Assembly: GCF_001659605.2 (NCBI RefSeq)
Contig: NC_035170.2
Span: forward strand, 2,914,001 to 2,978,000
Length of the DNA: 64,000 nucleotides
Source of the DNA: Manihot esculenta
Lineage: Eukaryota > Streptophyta > Magnoliopsida > Malpighiales > Euphorbiaceae
Direction of reading: 5' to 3'
Shown: positions 23,967-35,216 of the stretch, piece by piece
How positions within the stretch are numbered: position 1 is the first letter of the stretch
How the letters are laid out: each line of letters starts with the position of its first letter
Made by a program: the position numbers and the translations under genes
Notes under the pieces: model-generated
The model's database searches: none
What the model was told of the DNA's origin: nothing
Seen by the model: only the letters and a program-made list of their open reading frames with translations

Positions 23967-24659
23967 AATTTATCTCCATTTTCAACAGATTATACCCACA
24001 AAATCGATCCATATATCGATACAAGCTCCCAAAGATGAAGGTGAAATTTAATATTCTTCACAAAATATGCAACTCTCAGTTGTGATCTTGATACTGCTGC
24101 TTATTTCTCTATACATTCGTTGATTTCTTTTTGTTACTATGCACAAATACAGATAGGGTTTTGGGGTTTAAACCCAAAACTTGCACTAGGTTTTATGGTT
24201 ACTGTTGACCATAATCTTCAACCCATTTGGTAATATAATGTAAATCTCTGTGCTTCTAGTGATTATAACTTTTCTTTCTTTCTTTTTTTCCTTGAGTTTT
24301 CTTTCTCTGACTGGCTTTTCTCAGGAGGTTTTTGTACTGCCACCACCTGATCTCGCTAGGTATGTCTGTCCTTTGGCTAACTTCTGTGCCATAAGATATC
24401 ATTTCGCTGCTTTTATTTCTTGGATCCTCTGGGGCTTATTTGCTTCTCTATTTCTTAATTTTTCTTTAGATCTTGATTTTCTATTTTTTCACTTTGTGAT
24501 GGAATCATACAGTACTTTTATTAAGATCAGTGACACTATCTCCTCCTTTTCTTTTTCATTGGTGGGGAAGATGTACATGATTTGTTTGGAATATGCAACG
24601 AAGTCTCGCCTACAATCATTTTGCTTCTGTTTGTGCTCCTGTACAAGATGAAAATTAAA

Positions 24660-27580
24660 TAGAGGTTCCGTAGTCTCCTGGCCTCTTGAGTGAAAATCTA
24701 CAGCCTTTCATGGTGGATTTTTCAGATTCGGCTTTTTCTTACTATTTTTATCAGTTTATGTTATTGTTTACCTTTTGATTCTCTGGTTTTTTTGAAATCT
24801 TTTGAATGGAAAAGGGGAAAAAAGGGTTTTCTTAATTTCTTTTATTAAAATTACCAAAATCATACAGAAGTTTTTTTTCCATTTCATAGAGGCCTAGAGA
24901 GTGGACTGTGTGTGTTTGTGTTTCATTTATTAAGGACCTGATTTCATCTGTTTATTGTTTATGGTTTGATAAATTTATTTACCAAAATTTCAGACCATAA
25001 ATTATATTAATTTTTTTCCTGTGTGGTTCTTTTTGAAGGAAAATAAATCAAATATTCTGATAGGCAAAATGCTAGATTGAAAGATTTGACATTTTCTCTA
25101 TTGCCTATTACATGAAGTTCCTGCATTGGTTGCTGTGTAATTCTTCTCCTCTCGTTGAAAGAACGAACGAGATTCTAAATAGGGAGATAATATGCCATTT
25201 AATAAATTATTATTTTGTAACATTCATTGAGCCATAAACTTTATGGGACAAAACTCTAATTGGGTTTTGATTATATGCAGAAATTGTTTTTAGCTGGTTC
25301 AAAAATTTCCATCTTTTGTAATTACATATAAAAAGCTAATATGATCATTGAAATTTAGTTTAGAATTGGAATAACCTTTGATTATATGTGTTATTTTTCA
25401 CACTGGACAAACTGTGTTCCATATGCCAAAACAGTAGCTTTGATGATTTTGTGGCTGACTTCTGAAGGAATATAAGCCAAACCATTCTCTTTTCCAACTC
25501 ATGATCCAGTGAAACTTGATTCAGTACAATACATGTTTCTTTAGCAGCAGATTACTTTGCATATTCAGCTTCTTGTGTGTTCTTCAGCAGTACTAATTGC
25601 TTTGGATTCTAAAGAAATTTATTTTCTGTTGTTAATATAGGAAAAGCCCTTTTCTCGGAACTTTGTACTCGGACAACTTTTCATTAAGACAAATTATTTA
25701 GTATGCTTGGTATACTTAATCCTTTGCTCACAAAAATGCAAGTTATTTTTTTTTTTCAAATTTAAGGGTTACGATTTTTTGGGAGTATACAGTTCATTGA
25801 TTTATTGTATAATTTTCCTTGCATTTCTCACTATTATTTGCTTTGATTACCCTTTATGTAGACAATGTAAAGAAGGGTTTGGTATTGTTGTAAACATGAA
25901 CAATAGAATTTGGAAGTTAATCAGAAGAAAGTTTTAGTTATGGTTTAAGAGAATTTTAAAGTTTCCAGCTCTACTATTTGTTCAATTTGATCTAAACTTA
26001 TTTAAAGAAAAAAGGATCCAAAGAAAAAAAGATCCAAATTAAATTAACAGTCAAATGATTTCGGAGTTAAATGTTTGTCCGTTAATCTAAAAGTTTAATT
26101 ATTTTAAACTATATAGAATGCATGAACTTATTATTATGAGTTCAATAATTTCTCAAATTTAAAACAATCAAAATGAAAATTTCACCCCATAGAACAAATT
26201 TTATTGATTAAATTGAAAAGAAATTTTTTTAAAAAAATCAATAAGTTAGAAAATACTTCTGGTTCATGCAAGAAAATGAGAGCTCCCTGCACTTAAAAAA
26301 AAACACCAACGCAAAAGAAAATATTTACAATCTATCCCAGAAAAAAGGGAAGAGATACCAGAGCTCGAATTCCAGGAGAATGCCATTCTTTCCCTGGATG
26401 GGTATGAGAAGACCGAGTGTTTTGACAAATGAAGGCTTCAAATTGAAGAAGCATCATGTATATAAATCCTTTTATTTATTTATTATGAATGTTAATGAAG
26501 AAATACGTGAATATTGGTATTGAAATGAAGACAGCAAGGTGTGGAATTCGAGTTTCAATAGAAATTAATTATAAAAAAAAAAGGAAAGTTACCAAATAAC
26601 TCAAATTAAAGAAATTTCACTAAGAAAAACCTCAGAGAAAAGAGAAAGAATAATGATGTATAAATCTAAATTCAAATGGTTTAATTTTCTCTATGTGAAT
26701 AATTTCCCATTTAACTCCAACTCAACTGCTTGAAATTGAAGCTACTGAATCTTAATCCCAAAAATAGTTCAAAAGGTTTAGAAAGTATTATTTAGTGCTA
26801 TTTATTATGTTGAGGTGATATACCAAACTAATCACACTATAAACATATTAATAAAAGAATAAAAAAATTACCCACTAAATTTATATAATTACTGATTAAA
26901 AAAAATTATGAAATTTTTATTTTTACCAATGTATTGTATTGATATGCATTATAAAATAGAAGTATTTTTACTATTGGATCATTTAGATATGAACTCTACT
27001 CTAAATCTAGTGAACTTCAAAGAAAAAGCAACTTATATTATCCTCTCATTTGAAATTGATGATTTTATAAAAATTTAATTTAATTTAATTCAATTATTTT
27101 TTATTAATTTTTTTTGTATAGAATAAAATAATTCATCTCTTTTAATTTATAAAAAAATTATTTTTAAAAGTATATAAATCATTTATGATTTTATAAAAAA
27201 TTATTTTAATTTTTTTTAAAAAAAAATAAATCATGCTAATTAGAAACTCTAAATCTCAAATGACTGAAGTTGCTGAAAAGGATTTTTGTGGTTGACTGTA
27301 TATTATATTTATAACTAAAAAGGTCATTTTTTTTCATTTCTATAATTAAAAGAATAGTTTCATACGTCCACAATAAAATTTGTAAAGAGTTACTAACGAT
27401 ATTAACGATGAAAAAGGAAATCCTTAAGAAGCTGGTGAGCTAAACCTGTCTCCTTGAGATTTAGATTATATCGTATATAGAATCAAATTCCAAGATTGTA
27501 GTTTATCTCCACGTTCTTGGGAGATCGATACATTCAGCTTAGATATTTCCGTCTTTCTCATAAATCTGACGGTAAATAGA
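24660..27580. other. Intergenic downstream of MIR172, no gene seen
   Basis: Moderately AT-rich until about 26000, then strongly so. Short ORFs (25707-25937, 26266-26523) lack domain character and consistent splice context. The 3' end of the MIR172 transcript may extend into the first few hundred bases. Confidence 0.55.
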
Positions 27581-28080
27581 CTGGGATTTGAAAGTTAAGA
27601 GGCGCACAGAATTACATACCCAATTCAAGGCTGGGCTTCTCACATTGCTGGGCCCAATTTCTTTCTTTCTTTCTCAAGCCCTTTTTTTATGGGCGACGGT
27701 ATGACGGTGAAGTTAGCTAAACTGTGCCTTTCACACGTGCAGAAAGAGATCGACTTGGTGGGAAAATAGCACGCAAGTTCCTGTTTCCATATCCTTACCA
27801 ATTGGAACTGGCTGGTGGCTACTTACCCTTTACCAACCACCATCTACGGCCACAAGTTCCACCCCCAAACGCTATTGCGCATTTCCCCAGCTTATTATTC
27901 CGGCCATCACCCATGCCTGAGTTCTTTGAATTAAATCCTAAAATACATGTCCTTTAATCAAAATCCTGCCTCAACTGTAATGCTAATCTCAAGAAACATC
28001 AATGCCATTGTTGCATGCAATCCGATTGAAGAAACTATGCTGTTCGTATTCTTTCCGATGTTATGGTTTTTCATACATAA
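27581..28080. other. GC-richer stretch of unknown role upstream of the SMR gene
   Basis: Contains GCTGGGCCCAAT at about 27639 (TCP-type GGGCCCA site) and CACACGTGC near 27731, which is promoter-like. The open frame at 27724-27957 begins at a GTG and not an ATG and has no recognised domain, so I did not call a gene. Confidence 0.35.
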
Positions 28081-28309
28081 GGGTTCACAATAAAAAACAA
28101 AGAAATACAAGGAATATGTAAAATATCGAAAATTCCCTAAAAGTCTCTGCCAAACATAACCATAACTTTAAAGAAAACCTAATTTTTATCTCCTAAAATT
28201 CCTAATCATCCAAAATTACAGTTTCTATTAAAACTGTATTTACAACAGAAGACGTCTTGCATATATTAAATTAAAGGCCAAGTTTAACCATCAGAAGCAA
28301 GCTAATTAA

Positions 28310-28516
28310 TCAAGCACAAGCCTCTCTTCTTGTTCTTGGTAGCATAGTGAAGAAAGCTTCAAGATCAGGAGGATTAAAATACCCGTCCTTGGGTGGGCTT
28401 CTCTGCTTGGTACATACGGGTTTCTTCCTTGCCGGCGGTGGTGGACATTCCAACGCCGTCAGTATTCGGCTCTCGCGGTGCATCGGTGTCTTGCAACCTT
28501 CGTGATCTGCCTCCAT
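28310..28516 (-). CDS. SIAMESE-RELATED (SMR) cyclin-dependent kinase inhibitor
   Basis: Intronless 68-aa protein, ATG at 28516. It has the SMR family pattern in order: an N-terminal GCKTP block (about residues 7-11), a central CPPPPARKKPV block (about 25-35), then PPKDGYFNPPDLEAFFTM (about 42-59), ending in RREACA. The PPDLE-x-FF motif is the signature shared with SIAMESE. The length and REACA end fit the shorter SMR4/SMR8-like members (family knowledge). SMR proteins bind CDKA/CDKB-cyclin complexes in the nucleus, restrain mitosis, promote endoreduplication and often respond to stress. The open frame continues five codons upstream of this ATG without another ATG, so this start is preferred. 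CTATAAGT at 28620-28627 is a likely TATA box. Confidence 0.9.
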   Translation of the reverse strand: MEADHEGCKTPMHRESRILTALECPPPPARKKPVCTKQRSPPKDGYFNPPDLEAFFTMLPRTRREACA

Positions 28517-28619
28517 CGTCTTGTAAAACAAGCTTCGACTCTTGAGAGATATCTCTAAATGAAGTGAAAACGATGAAGAAGCCTAGAGTTTGGATTCAAT
28601 TAAAGAGCGAGTTCTTCAT

Positions 28620-28627
28620 ACTTATAG
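28620..28627 (-). promoter_or_regulatory. Putative TATA box of the SMR gene
   Basis: CTATAAGT on the - strand lies about 105 bp upstream of the SMR ATG, leaving a leader of roughly 75 bp. Assigned by sequence and spacing only. Confidence 0.45.
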
Positions 28628-28969
28628 AGATTTAACGACGTTGCCACCAGGCGCTAGCTTGTTCGGGAAGGTGCATTTTGACTTGTAAAATCGTGTGGTG
28701 GAAGCAACTCAAGCCGAGCTTACGTGGCATCACGATATAAAAATAATTAAAAAAAAAATTTTCACACACCCGAATTATATATATCTATTTAATATAATTT
28801 TAATATCTAATTTAAAATTAAAAAAATATTTTAAATATAATGAAATTCACATATTAATTGGATATACCAAATAACTTATATGTGAAAAATTTTCTTGCTA
28901 CTTGGCTAATTTGTCGTCCAAAAATTAGTTTTAGCTTATGTGGAACGCCACGTTGGCAATCCTAATATA

Positions 28970-29100
28970 TAATTTTTTTTTTTTTTTGAGCGGGAGAAAG
29001 TCCAAGCCTATGGGATGGGCGAGTTTAAAACTGGACCGCAAGTTTAGCTGTCTCACGAGTGAAGGATGGCCCCACCCATGAGTTAGTCTGGTTTGGTGGA
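28970..29100 (-). mobile_element. Possible short retroposon with poly-A tail
   Basis: On the - strand ...GGTCCAGTTTTAAACTCGCC..GGACTTTCTCCCGCTC runs into about 16 A residues (T run at 28973-28988 on +). A SINE-like origin is possible but the RNA polymerase III boxes are unconvincing and no target duplication was found. Confidence 0.25.
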
Positions 29101-29359
29101 GAAAACTGCACGTGTTAAGGCAAGTGTTTGGATTACAACTACGTCGTTTTCTTTGGGCGTCATTCTCATTCATGCGTCGGAGAGTGAGTGGACCAGAGAC
29201 TACTCTCTTCTTCTTTCTCTTGAAATTAAAGACGGACCTGTCCAGATTCCTCGGCTAGGGCATTATTGGGTTGGACCGGGCCTGATTTTATCAAAACAAT
29301 TTGGTTTGGACTACGTGAGAAATGTATTGGGTTGGGCTAAATTAATATTTTCCGCATAA

Positions 29360-30471
29360 TAAAAATTTATATTATTTAATATCCTCTCTGTCCAAAAAAA
29401 TATTTTCAAACAATAAATAATTTTATTTTTATAATTTAATAAAATATCATCAATATGATTAAATAATAAATTTTAATATAACTTCTATTTATATTATTTT
29501 TTAAAAATTAAATAATATTTTGTAAAAAAAGTAATTATGTTTATTTCAATATAACTTTTTATTGAGATTTCTTCAAGGTCTTTTTTGATTTTTTTTATAA
29601 CTCTTACTATTTTTTAGTGACCTTAAATGCACTGTAGTTTACAAAAATAAATTTTTTTTTCAATATATTGCATAAAAATATTAATAAATTTATATATAAA
29701 TTATTATCTTAAAAAAATAACTGTTATTTTGTAATAAATAAAAAAGATATCATTTTTGTGAGACGAACAAGCATCTCTCTCATTACTAGTTTTATAGTTT
29801 TATTATCACGTGCGTCGCCCTCCGATTTTTCATAATTTATAATTTTTATTTAATTTAATTTTAAATGTAATAAAAAATAACATTATTATATTTAATAATC
29901 CTTAGTTTATATTTTTATTTTATTCTTTTTAAAGAGTATATCTTATGATGACAATAACTGAATTATTAAATTTTAGTTTAATTGAATAAAATAAATAAAT
30001 TAAAAATAAAATAAAAAGATAACATATAATTTATTTAATTAAATATTAATGTGAAATAGATTAATTTTAATAATAAAGCTTGTAAGACTTATCAGACAAC
30101 AAAACATTAAAATTATAGAATAAAAAGAATATATCCATCCAAAAAAATAGTTGTTTCGTTGAAGATTTTTAATAAATAATTTTAGCATATTTAATTAAAA
30201 AATATTTTAACAAAATAATTAACTTTGTAACAGGTTAATCTATTTGTTTCCTATAGATTCTTTTTTTTTTTTTTTAATTTTCATAATATAAAGTAGTCGA
30301 TGTAGAGTTGAAAATAAATTAATATTTTTATTAGAAAATAAAAATCAACTTTAATTAGGAGTGAATGTAGTCCTACTATTAGCTTTGAAATTCTTTATTT
30401 TTTTATTTTAAATTATATATTATAGATCCATTATAAATTATAAATTATAAATATAAATATAAATTAAAATA
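29360..30471. other. AT-rich intergenic, no gene seen
   Basis: Low-complexity A/T sequence without supported ORF or RNA gene. Confidence 0.7.
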
Positions 30472-31038
30472 CGTTCTGAAACTAAAATGATGTTGTGGCT
30501 GGAATGGAACTAGTGCTGTAATTGGCTAATCTTGCAAGACGAAAAAGGTGAAGTGGTGGGTGCTCATGATACCTACTATACACTCAAGTCAATAATTCTG
30601 GTGAATGAGACAAATATAAAACTTGAAAATATTTGTATTAGAGAATTGTATACCTTTACCTCTGTGATTATTCTTTTTTTATATTGTAAGAAGATCGAGA
30701 TAAATATAACATATCTTAATAATCCGGCAATGATATGGACAGCTCATTAATAAGGCATCTTCATCGGCTAATTGGTCGATAATTCTATGATTGTAGGCGT
30801 AAGGGGATTTACTGGATTGTAACTATTAACAGTAACTTTCTTATGGAGTTTCATCCTGAAGTTGAGAAGGCGATTCTATCCAACCCAAGGCCGATCTATC
30901 TTGAGGCCGACTTGAAGCGCCTAGCTTTCTTCTTTTCTACGGGTGAGGCCACATATAGGTTTATCAGATCTTTGTCACGTGGCCCCGTCTTATGTTGACA
31001 ACTCAGTGTGTACTTTGGGCGAGTCTTATATAGCATCA
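30472..31038 (-). repeat. 3' LTR of the gypsy-type element
   Basis: Aligns along its length with 34656-35216. Shared landmarks are GAATTGTATACCTTTA, TAATCCG, TGGAGTTTCATC, GAGGCCGACTTGAAGCGC and TATAGCATCA at the right edge. Its left edge is degraded (ACGTTCTGAAAC versus TGTTACTGAAAGC). Confidence 0.8.
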
Positions 31039-31199
31039 GAGGTCCCCCGTTGCTCTTCGATTCTTTAAATTTGAAGGTGACAGTTATCTTCATGATCTGG
31101 GGCATATAGCTTGTTTGTCCGGGCTGAGCGCACGATATCCTTGCTTTCTTCTTACTTGCCCTGTCGACTAGTCTATCCAAAATCTTGTTTGGCAAAAAT

Positions 31200-32990
31200 C
31201 AATCTGAGTGATGTAGTAATGCTTTGATGAGCTTATGGGCATTTACTAGCCCTAACATGTTTCTGGGCTTTCTCTAACCCTAACGAGCTTATGAGCATTC
31301 CTAACCCTGACGTGCTTTCGGACATTCTCGAGCTTTTGGACATTCTTTAGCTGCCTTGACAAGTTTCCTGACATTTTCCACCCCTTGCGAGCTCACAGCT
31401 TTGACTTCCTGGCCTTTTAAAGTCCTGAAAGGTTTTCGTGTATTTTTTCAACCCCGACGAGCTTCTGTGTATTTTCTAGCCCTTGTGAACTCCCTGACCT
31501 TTCCCAGCCCTGACGAGCTCCTTGGCCTGGGTATGAAATACCTTAGAAACTTCCTGTGAAGCAAGACTAACACTCGGTAGGTCAGCCCTTGGTATTAAAT
31601 GCCTTATAAACTTTATGCGAAACGGGACTAACACCTAGAAGGTCAGCTTGGCATATACTCGCTTTGAGGTCTAGCCTTAAATGCCTTAGAAACTCTCTAC
31701 GAAGTGGAAATAACACCTGGAAGGTCGGCCAAGCGTATACCCGCCTTGAGACCTAGCATCATATGCCTTAGAAACTTCCTATAAGGCGGGAATAATATCC
31801 GGAAGGTCAGCTTGGCGTATACCCGCCTTGAGGCCCGGCACCAAATGCCTTAGAAACTTCCTGTAATGCGAGACTAACACCGGGAAGGTCGGCCTAACAT
31901 ATATCCTCCTTGAGCCCTGACATTAAATGCCTTAGAAATTTCTTGCGAAATGAGACTAACATCTAGAAGGTCAGCCTAGTGTATGCCTACCTTGAGGCCT
32001 AATATTAAATGTCTTAGAAACTTCCTGTGAAGCGGGACTAACACTCAATAGGTCAGCCTGGCGTATACTCGCCTTGAGGCCTGACATTAAATGCCTTAGA
32101 AACTTTCCACGAAGTGCGACTAATGCCCGGTAGGTCGGCCTGGCATATACCTACCTTGAGGCCTAGCATCAAATGTCTTAAAAACTTGTTGTGAAGTGGG
32201 ACTAACACCAGGAATGTCAGCCTGACGTATACCCACCTTGAGGCCTAGTATCACATGCTTTAGAAACTTCTTGTGAAGCGGGACTAATATCCGGAAGGTT
32301 GGCCTAACACCAAATGCCTTAGAAACTTTATGTATAGTGAGACTAACACCCGGTAGGTCAGCCTGGCGTATACTCGCCTTGAGGCCTGGCATTAAATGCC
32401 TTAGAAACTTTCTACGAAGCGGGACTAATAACCCGAAGGTCGGCCTGACATATACTTGCCTTGAGACTTGGCATTAAATGCCTTAGAAACTTTCAGCGAA
32501 GTGGAAATAACACCTGGAAGGTCGGCCTGGCTTATACCCGCCTTGAGGCCGGACATCACATACCTTGTCATACTGGACCCATGTCCAGATGGCCTTGTGA
32601 CCTTTTATAAATTTATTTATTTTCACGGTCCAATGTTCGAATTATATGCAGGGCTCATGCCTGAATGGCCTTGTGACCTTTTATGAATTTATTTGTTCCC
32701 ACAGTCCAATGTCTAGATTATAGCCTAGCGATTGCTTTATGATCTTTGTTTATTTATTTTTGTGGTTCAACGCCCGGATTATGGCCTGGCTAAAATTACC
32801 TTGTAACCTAGCATGATATGCCTTACTATGCGGGACTGGCGTCCAGATGGCCTTGTAGCTCTTTATTAGGATTAACGTCCAGATGGCACCTTGTGACCTG
32901 GCATGAGATGTCTTGTTATGCGGAACCAACGCCCAGATGGCCTTGTGGCCTTTTAGTGGGATTAACACCTGAATGGTTTAACGAAACACG
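31200..32990 (-). repeat. Internal tandem arrays, including an 82-bp satellite
   Basis: The motif ATGCCTTAGAAACTT recurs with a period of exactly 82 bp: anchors at 31602, 31684, 31766, 31848, 31930, 32012, 32094, 32176, 32258, then 32317 (a unit shortened by 23 bp), 32399, 32481 and 32563. A consensus unit contains GGTCGGCCTGGCGTATAC, CGCCTTGAGGCC, CTTAGAAACTT and GCGGGACTAACACC. Before it (31200-31510) are shorter CCCTGACGAGCTT-type units, and after it (32570-32990) irregular CCAGATGGCCTTGTGACC units. The array is GC-rich relative to its surroundings and has no credible coding frame. Confidence 0.95.
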
Positions 32991-33003
32991 CCAGTGACCT
33001 TTA

Positions 33004-33472
33004 GGGGTGAGCATTCGGTCGGTTTAGTTCAAAATTGAACTGAATTGAATAAACCAAAAACTGAACTTTTAGTATTTATAAAAACCAAATCGAATTGATT
33101 TTGATCAGAAATCAAATCGAACTGAACCAGTCTGATTCAGTTCGATTCGGTTTGATTTCATCGGTTTGAATTTTTAATAAATTTTTTATATTTTACCCTT
33201 TATTTTTAGTATTTTAAATTTTAATTGAAATATTTTAATCTTAATATGATTTAATCTCTCTATATTATTGAAAATAATATACTATTATTACTAAATTGGT
33301 TCTGTTTGATTTTTTTAATTTTTTTCTGATCAAAACTGAATCGAATCGAAATAACTGAAATTTTTGAAATTAAAAATTGAACCGAACCAAAATGAATAAA
33401 AAACCAAATCAAAATTTTAAATTAATTCAGTTCGGTCAATTTTTCGGTTTGAACCGAATATTGCTCCCCCCT
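33004..33472 (+). mobile_element. MULE-type MITE, family M, copy 3 (nested)
   Basis: A 469-bp element starts GGGGTGAGCATTCGGTC and ends GAATATTGCTCCCCCCT, giving imperfect terminal inverted repeats. The flanks AGTGACCTTTA (32993-33003 and 33473-33483) are an exact 11-bp direct duplication. Duplications of 9-11 bp are typical of Mutator-like transposons. The interior is made of alternating AACCGAATC/GATTCGGTTT blocks, so the whole element is nearly self-complementary. It has no ORF and must rely on a transposase from elsewhere. It interrupts the gypsy-type element and is therefore younger. Confidence 0.85.
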
Positions 33473-33820
33473 AGTGACCTTTATTCTTGTCTCCACGCTT
33501 TCATCCATCCAAAATTTTTATTTTCCTATAAAAAATAAGCTTGGAGAATGCGTCATAGTTTTATAATATTTCCATAAATTTCAAATATTTTTCTAAAGAT
33601 AAAATAAAAAGCTTGATCGTCTGCCTTGGCCAATTTCAAAACTTGAAGTTTGATCCAAGAGCTTAACATATGTGACACTCTCCTTATAACCACCCCTATT
33701 AGCACTCAATCCTCCTGCAAATACATGAATAACCCCTATAGGTTCACTTTCAAGGGTAGTTTCAGGAATTATTGCCTGGTGCTCGAGCCTCCTGTCTCTT
33801 CTATTATTTTTTATGAACTT

Positions 33821-34009
33821 TCAAAGTGTATCGGTTCTTATTAACCTCTCGATCTCATCTTTCAAATGTCGGCACTCCTCTGTTGTATGTTTGTAATCTT
33901 CATAAAAATGACAGTATTTTGTCTTATCTCCCCTTCTGGTTTTCTTAGGGTTGAATTTAGGTGGCTTTCTTAGGGTTGAGTTTAGGAGGCCATTTAACTT
34001 TCTTGTCAT
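33821..34009 (-). pseudogene. Gypsy-type gag C-terminal remnant
   Basis: A 62-codon frame encodes KPPKFNPKK..GDKTKYCHFYEDYKHTTEEC, then RHLKDEIERLI. This is the C-x2-x..H-x4-C knuckle-type segment with the following LKDEIE helix common at the end of plant Ty3/gypsy gag polyproteins. A 27-bp direct repeat (TTCTTAGGGTTGA.TTTAGG, about 33941-33995) lies inside it. It is disconnected from the gag start by stops, so it is non-functional. Confidence 0.7.
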
Positions 34010-34404
34010 TTTTCCTGATCCACACTAAAATATGTGTCCGTGAGTCATTCAATAGAGTGTAATTCTTATACTTATCTCAATCATTCTTTTTTCGGGAGAC
34101 TGGATAACTCTTGTGGTTTCCCCCACATCCTTGCCTCTTTGGCTTTTGGTCTGACTTTTGGCTCATCCTTTTATCCTCTTCCTATCCTTTCTGATACCTT
34201 TGAGTAGCTCGTACCCACTTCCATCTAGCGTCTTTTGAAACATCATCTGATAGCTCCTCTTTAACGGATCTTGTCCTTCCTTTGGACTGTGTCTAGACCC
34301 AGTCCGAGTCCTTGAGGCATCTACGAGGACTTCCTCCATTCCTTGAGAGTCATGAGTGATGCCCCTTCCTGAACTTTATATTACTCGAAAATAACCTACA
34401 ATCT

Positions 34405-34557
34405 TCAGACGTAATGGAGTATTTTCTCAATACTCATATTGTTGGGATCTGCTTCGTTGACCGTAGAAGGTGTGTTTTGTCCATTATCAAGAGTGGTAGA
34501 AATGATAATCTCCTCATCGGTAGCAATCTTAGCAGCAATTTGTGAGTTATCGGCCAT
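34405..34557 (-). pseudogene. Gag N-terminal remnant of the gypsy-type element
   Basis: ATG at 34557 follows the presumed primer-binding region and leader by about 100 bp, which fits a gag start. The frame (MADNSQIAAKIATDEEIIIS...) ends after 50 codons at a stop. Similar short acidic gag starts occur in plant gypsy elements. Later parts of gag are in other frames. Confidence 0.55.
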
Positions 34558-34655
34558 AGAGAGATTTCTTTTTAATAGAGAAAGGATAAGAGACCAGTTT
34601 TAATCGAAATGAATAGAGAGAATTTAATGGACTTTCCGGCAAGGGAACCAAATGA

Positions 34656-35216
34656 TGTTACTGAAAGCAAATTGATAATGTGACCGGAATGGAGCTGTGC
34701 TGTGATTGGCTAATCCTGCAAGACAGAAAATGTGAGGTGGTGAGTGCCTACGGCAATCAGTCTAACGCTCAAATCAATAATTTTAAAGAATGAGGCGAAT
34801 ATAGAACTTGAGTGTATTTGTGTTAGAGAATTGTATACCTTTATCTCTGTGATCGTTTTCTTTTTATACTGTAAGAACATAGAGAAAAATAAAGTATTTC
34901 CGGATAATCCGATGATGATGTGGCCGTCTCGTTGATAAGGGATATTCATTGGCTAATTGGTTGAGAATCCCATGATCGCAAGCGTAAAGGGGATCTACTA
35001 GATTGTAACTGTTAATAGTAACATTTTTATGGAGTTTCATCTTAAAGTTGAGATAGCGAATCTGTTCGACCAGAGACCCAACTTGTATTGAGGTCGACTT
35101 GAAGCGCATGGGTCTTGTTTTCTACAAGACTGTGTATAAATTATCAAATCTTTGTAATATGGTCCGTCTTATAAGATAGCTCACTGCCTATTTTGAGTGA
35201 ATTTAATATAGCATCA
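34656..35216 (-). repeat. 5' LTR of the gypsy-type element
   Basis: TGTTACTGAAAGC at the left and TATAGCATCA at the right give TG...CA ends on the - strand. It is partner to 30472-31038 with many substitutions and small indels. Confidence 0.8.

Larger units (their letters stand above)
23375..24359 (+). ncRNA. MIR172: Probable primary transcript of MIR172 (pri-miR172)
   Basis: The inferred Pol II transcript runs from just after the TATA box at 23342 through the hairpin at 23800-23966. Downstream, AAGATGAAG/gtgaaa (24041) and ttttctcag/GAGG (24325) make a plausible intron, followed by a short exon to 24359 with a second good donor (CTAG/gtatgt). The leader holds a 21-codon ORF, a telomere-like TTTAGGG run and a (GAT)n run just before the hairpin. 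The frame that crosses the hairpin from the (GAT)n run (poly-Asp) is a by-product of the structured RNA and not a protein gene. Transcript ends and splicing are inferred and not visible directly. Confidence 0.65.
30472..35216 (-). mobile_element. Non-autonomous Ty3/gypsy-type LTR retrotransposon with internal satellite
   Basis: Two diverged direct repeats (30472-31038 and 34656-35216) read TGATGCTATAT...CTTTCAGTAACA on the - strand and carry TATATAAG just inside the start, so they are LTRs. Next to the right (5') LTR, CATTTGGTTCCCTTGCCGG resembles a gypsy primer-binding region. Next to the left (3') LTR, CAACGGGGGACCTC is a plausible polypurine tract. Gag remnants lie at 34405-34557 and 33821-34009. 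No protease, reverse transcriptase, RNase H or integrase is present. That space holds an 82-bp tandem array (31520-32570), a second irregular repeat (32570-32990) and a nested MITE. LTR divergence and stops indicate an old, immobile LARD-like element. No clean 5-bp target duplication was seen. Confidence 0.8.

Noticed and set aside
24250..24651. 133-codon frame downstream of MIR172
   Set aside because: Starts at a non-ATG codon (TTG-type) in plant DNA and consists of pyrimidine-rich intron-like sequence; no domain.
27724..27957. 77-codon frame
   Set aside because: GTG start, no domain, adjacent G-box and TCP-type motifs suggest promoter DNA.
31200..32990. 82-bp array considered as a CRISPR or as a repeat protein gene
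   Set aside because: No unique spacers, and 82 is not divisible by 3 so frames break at every unit; it lies between two LTRs of a retroelement.
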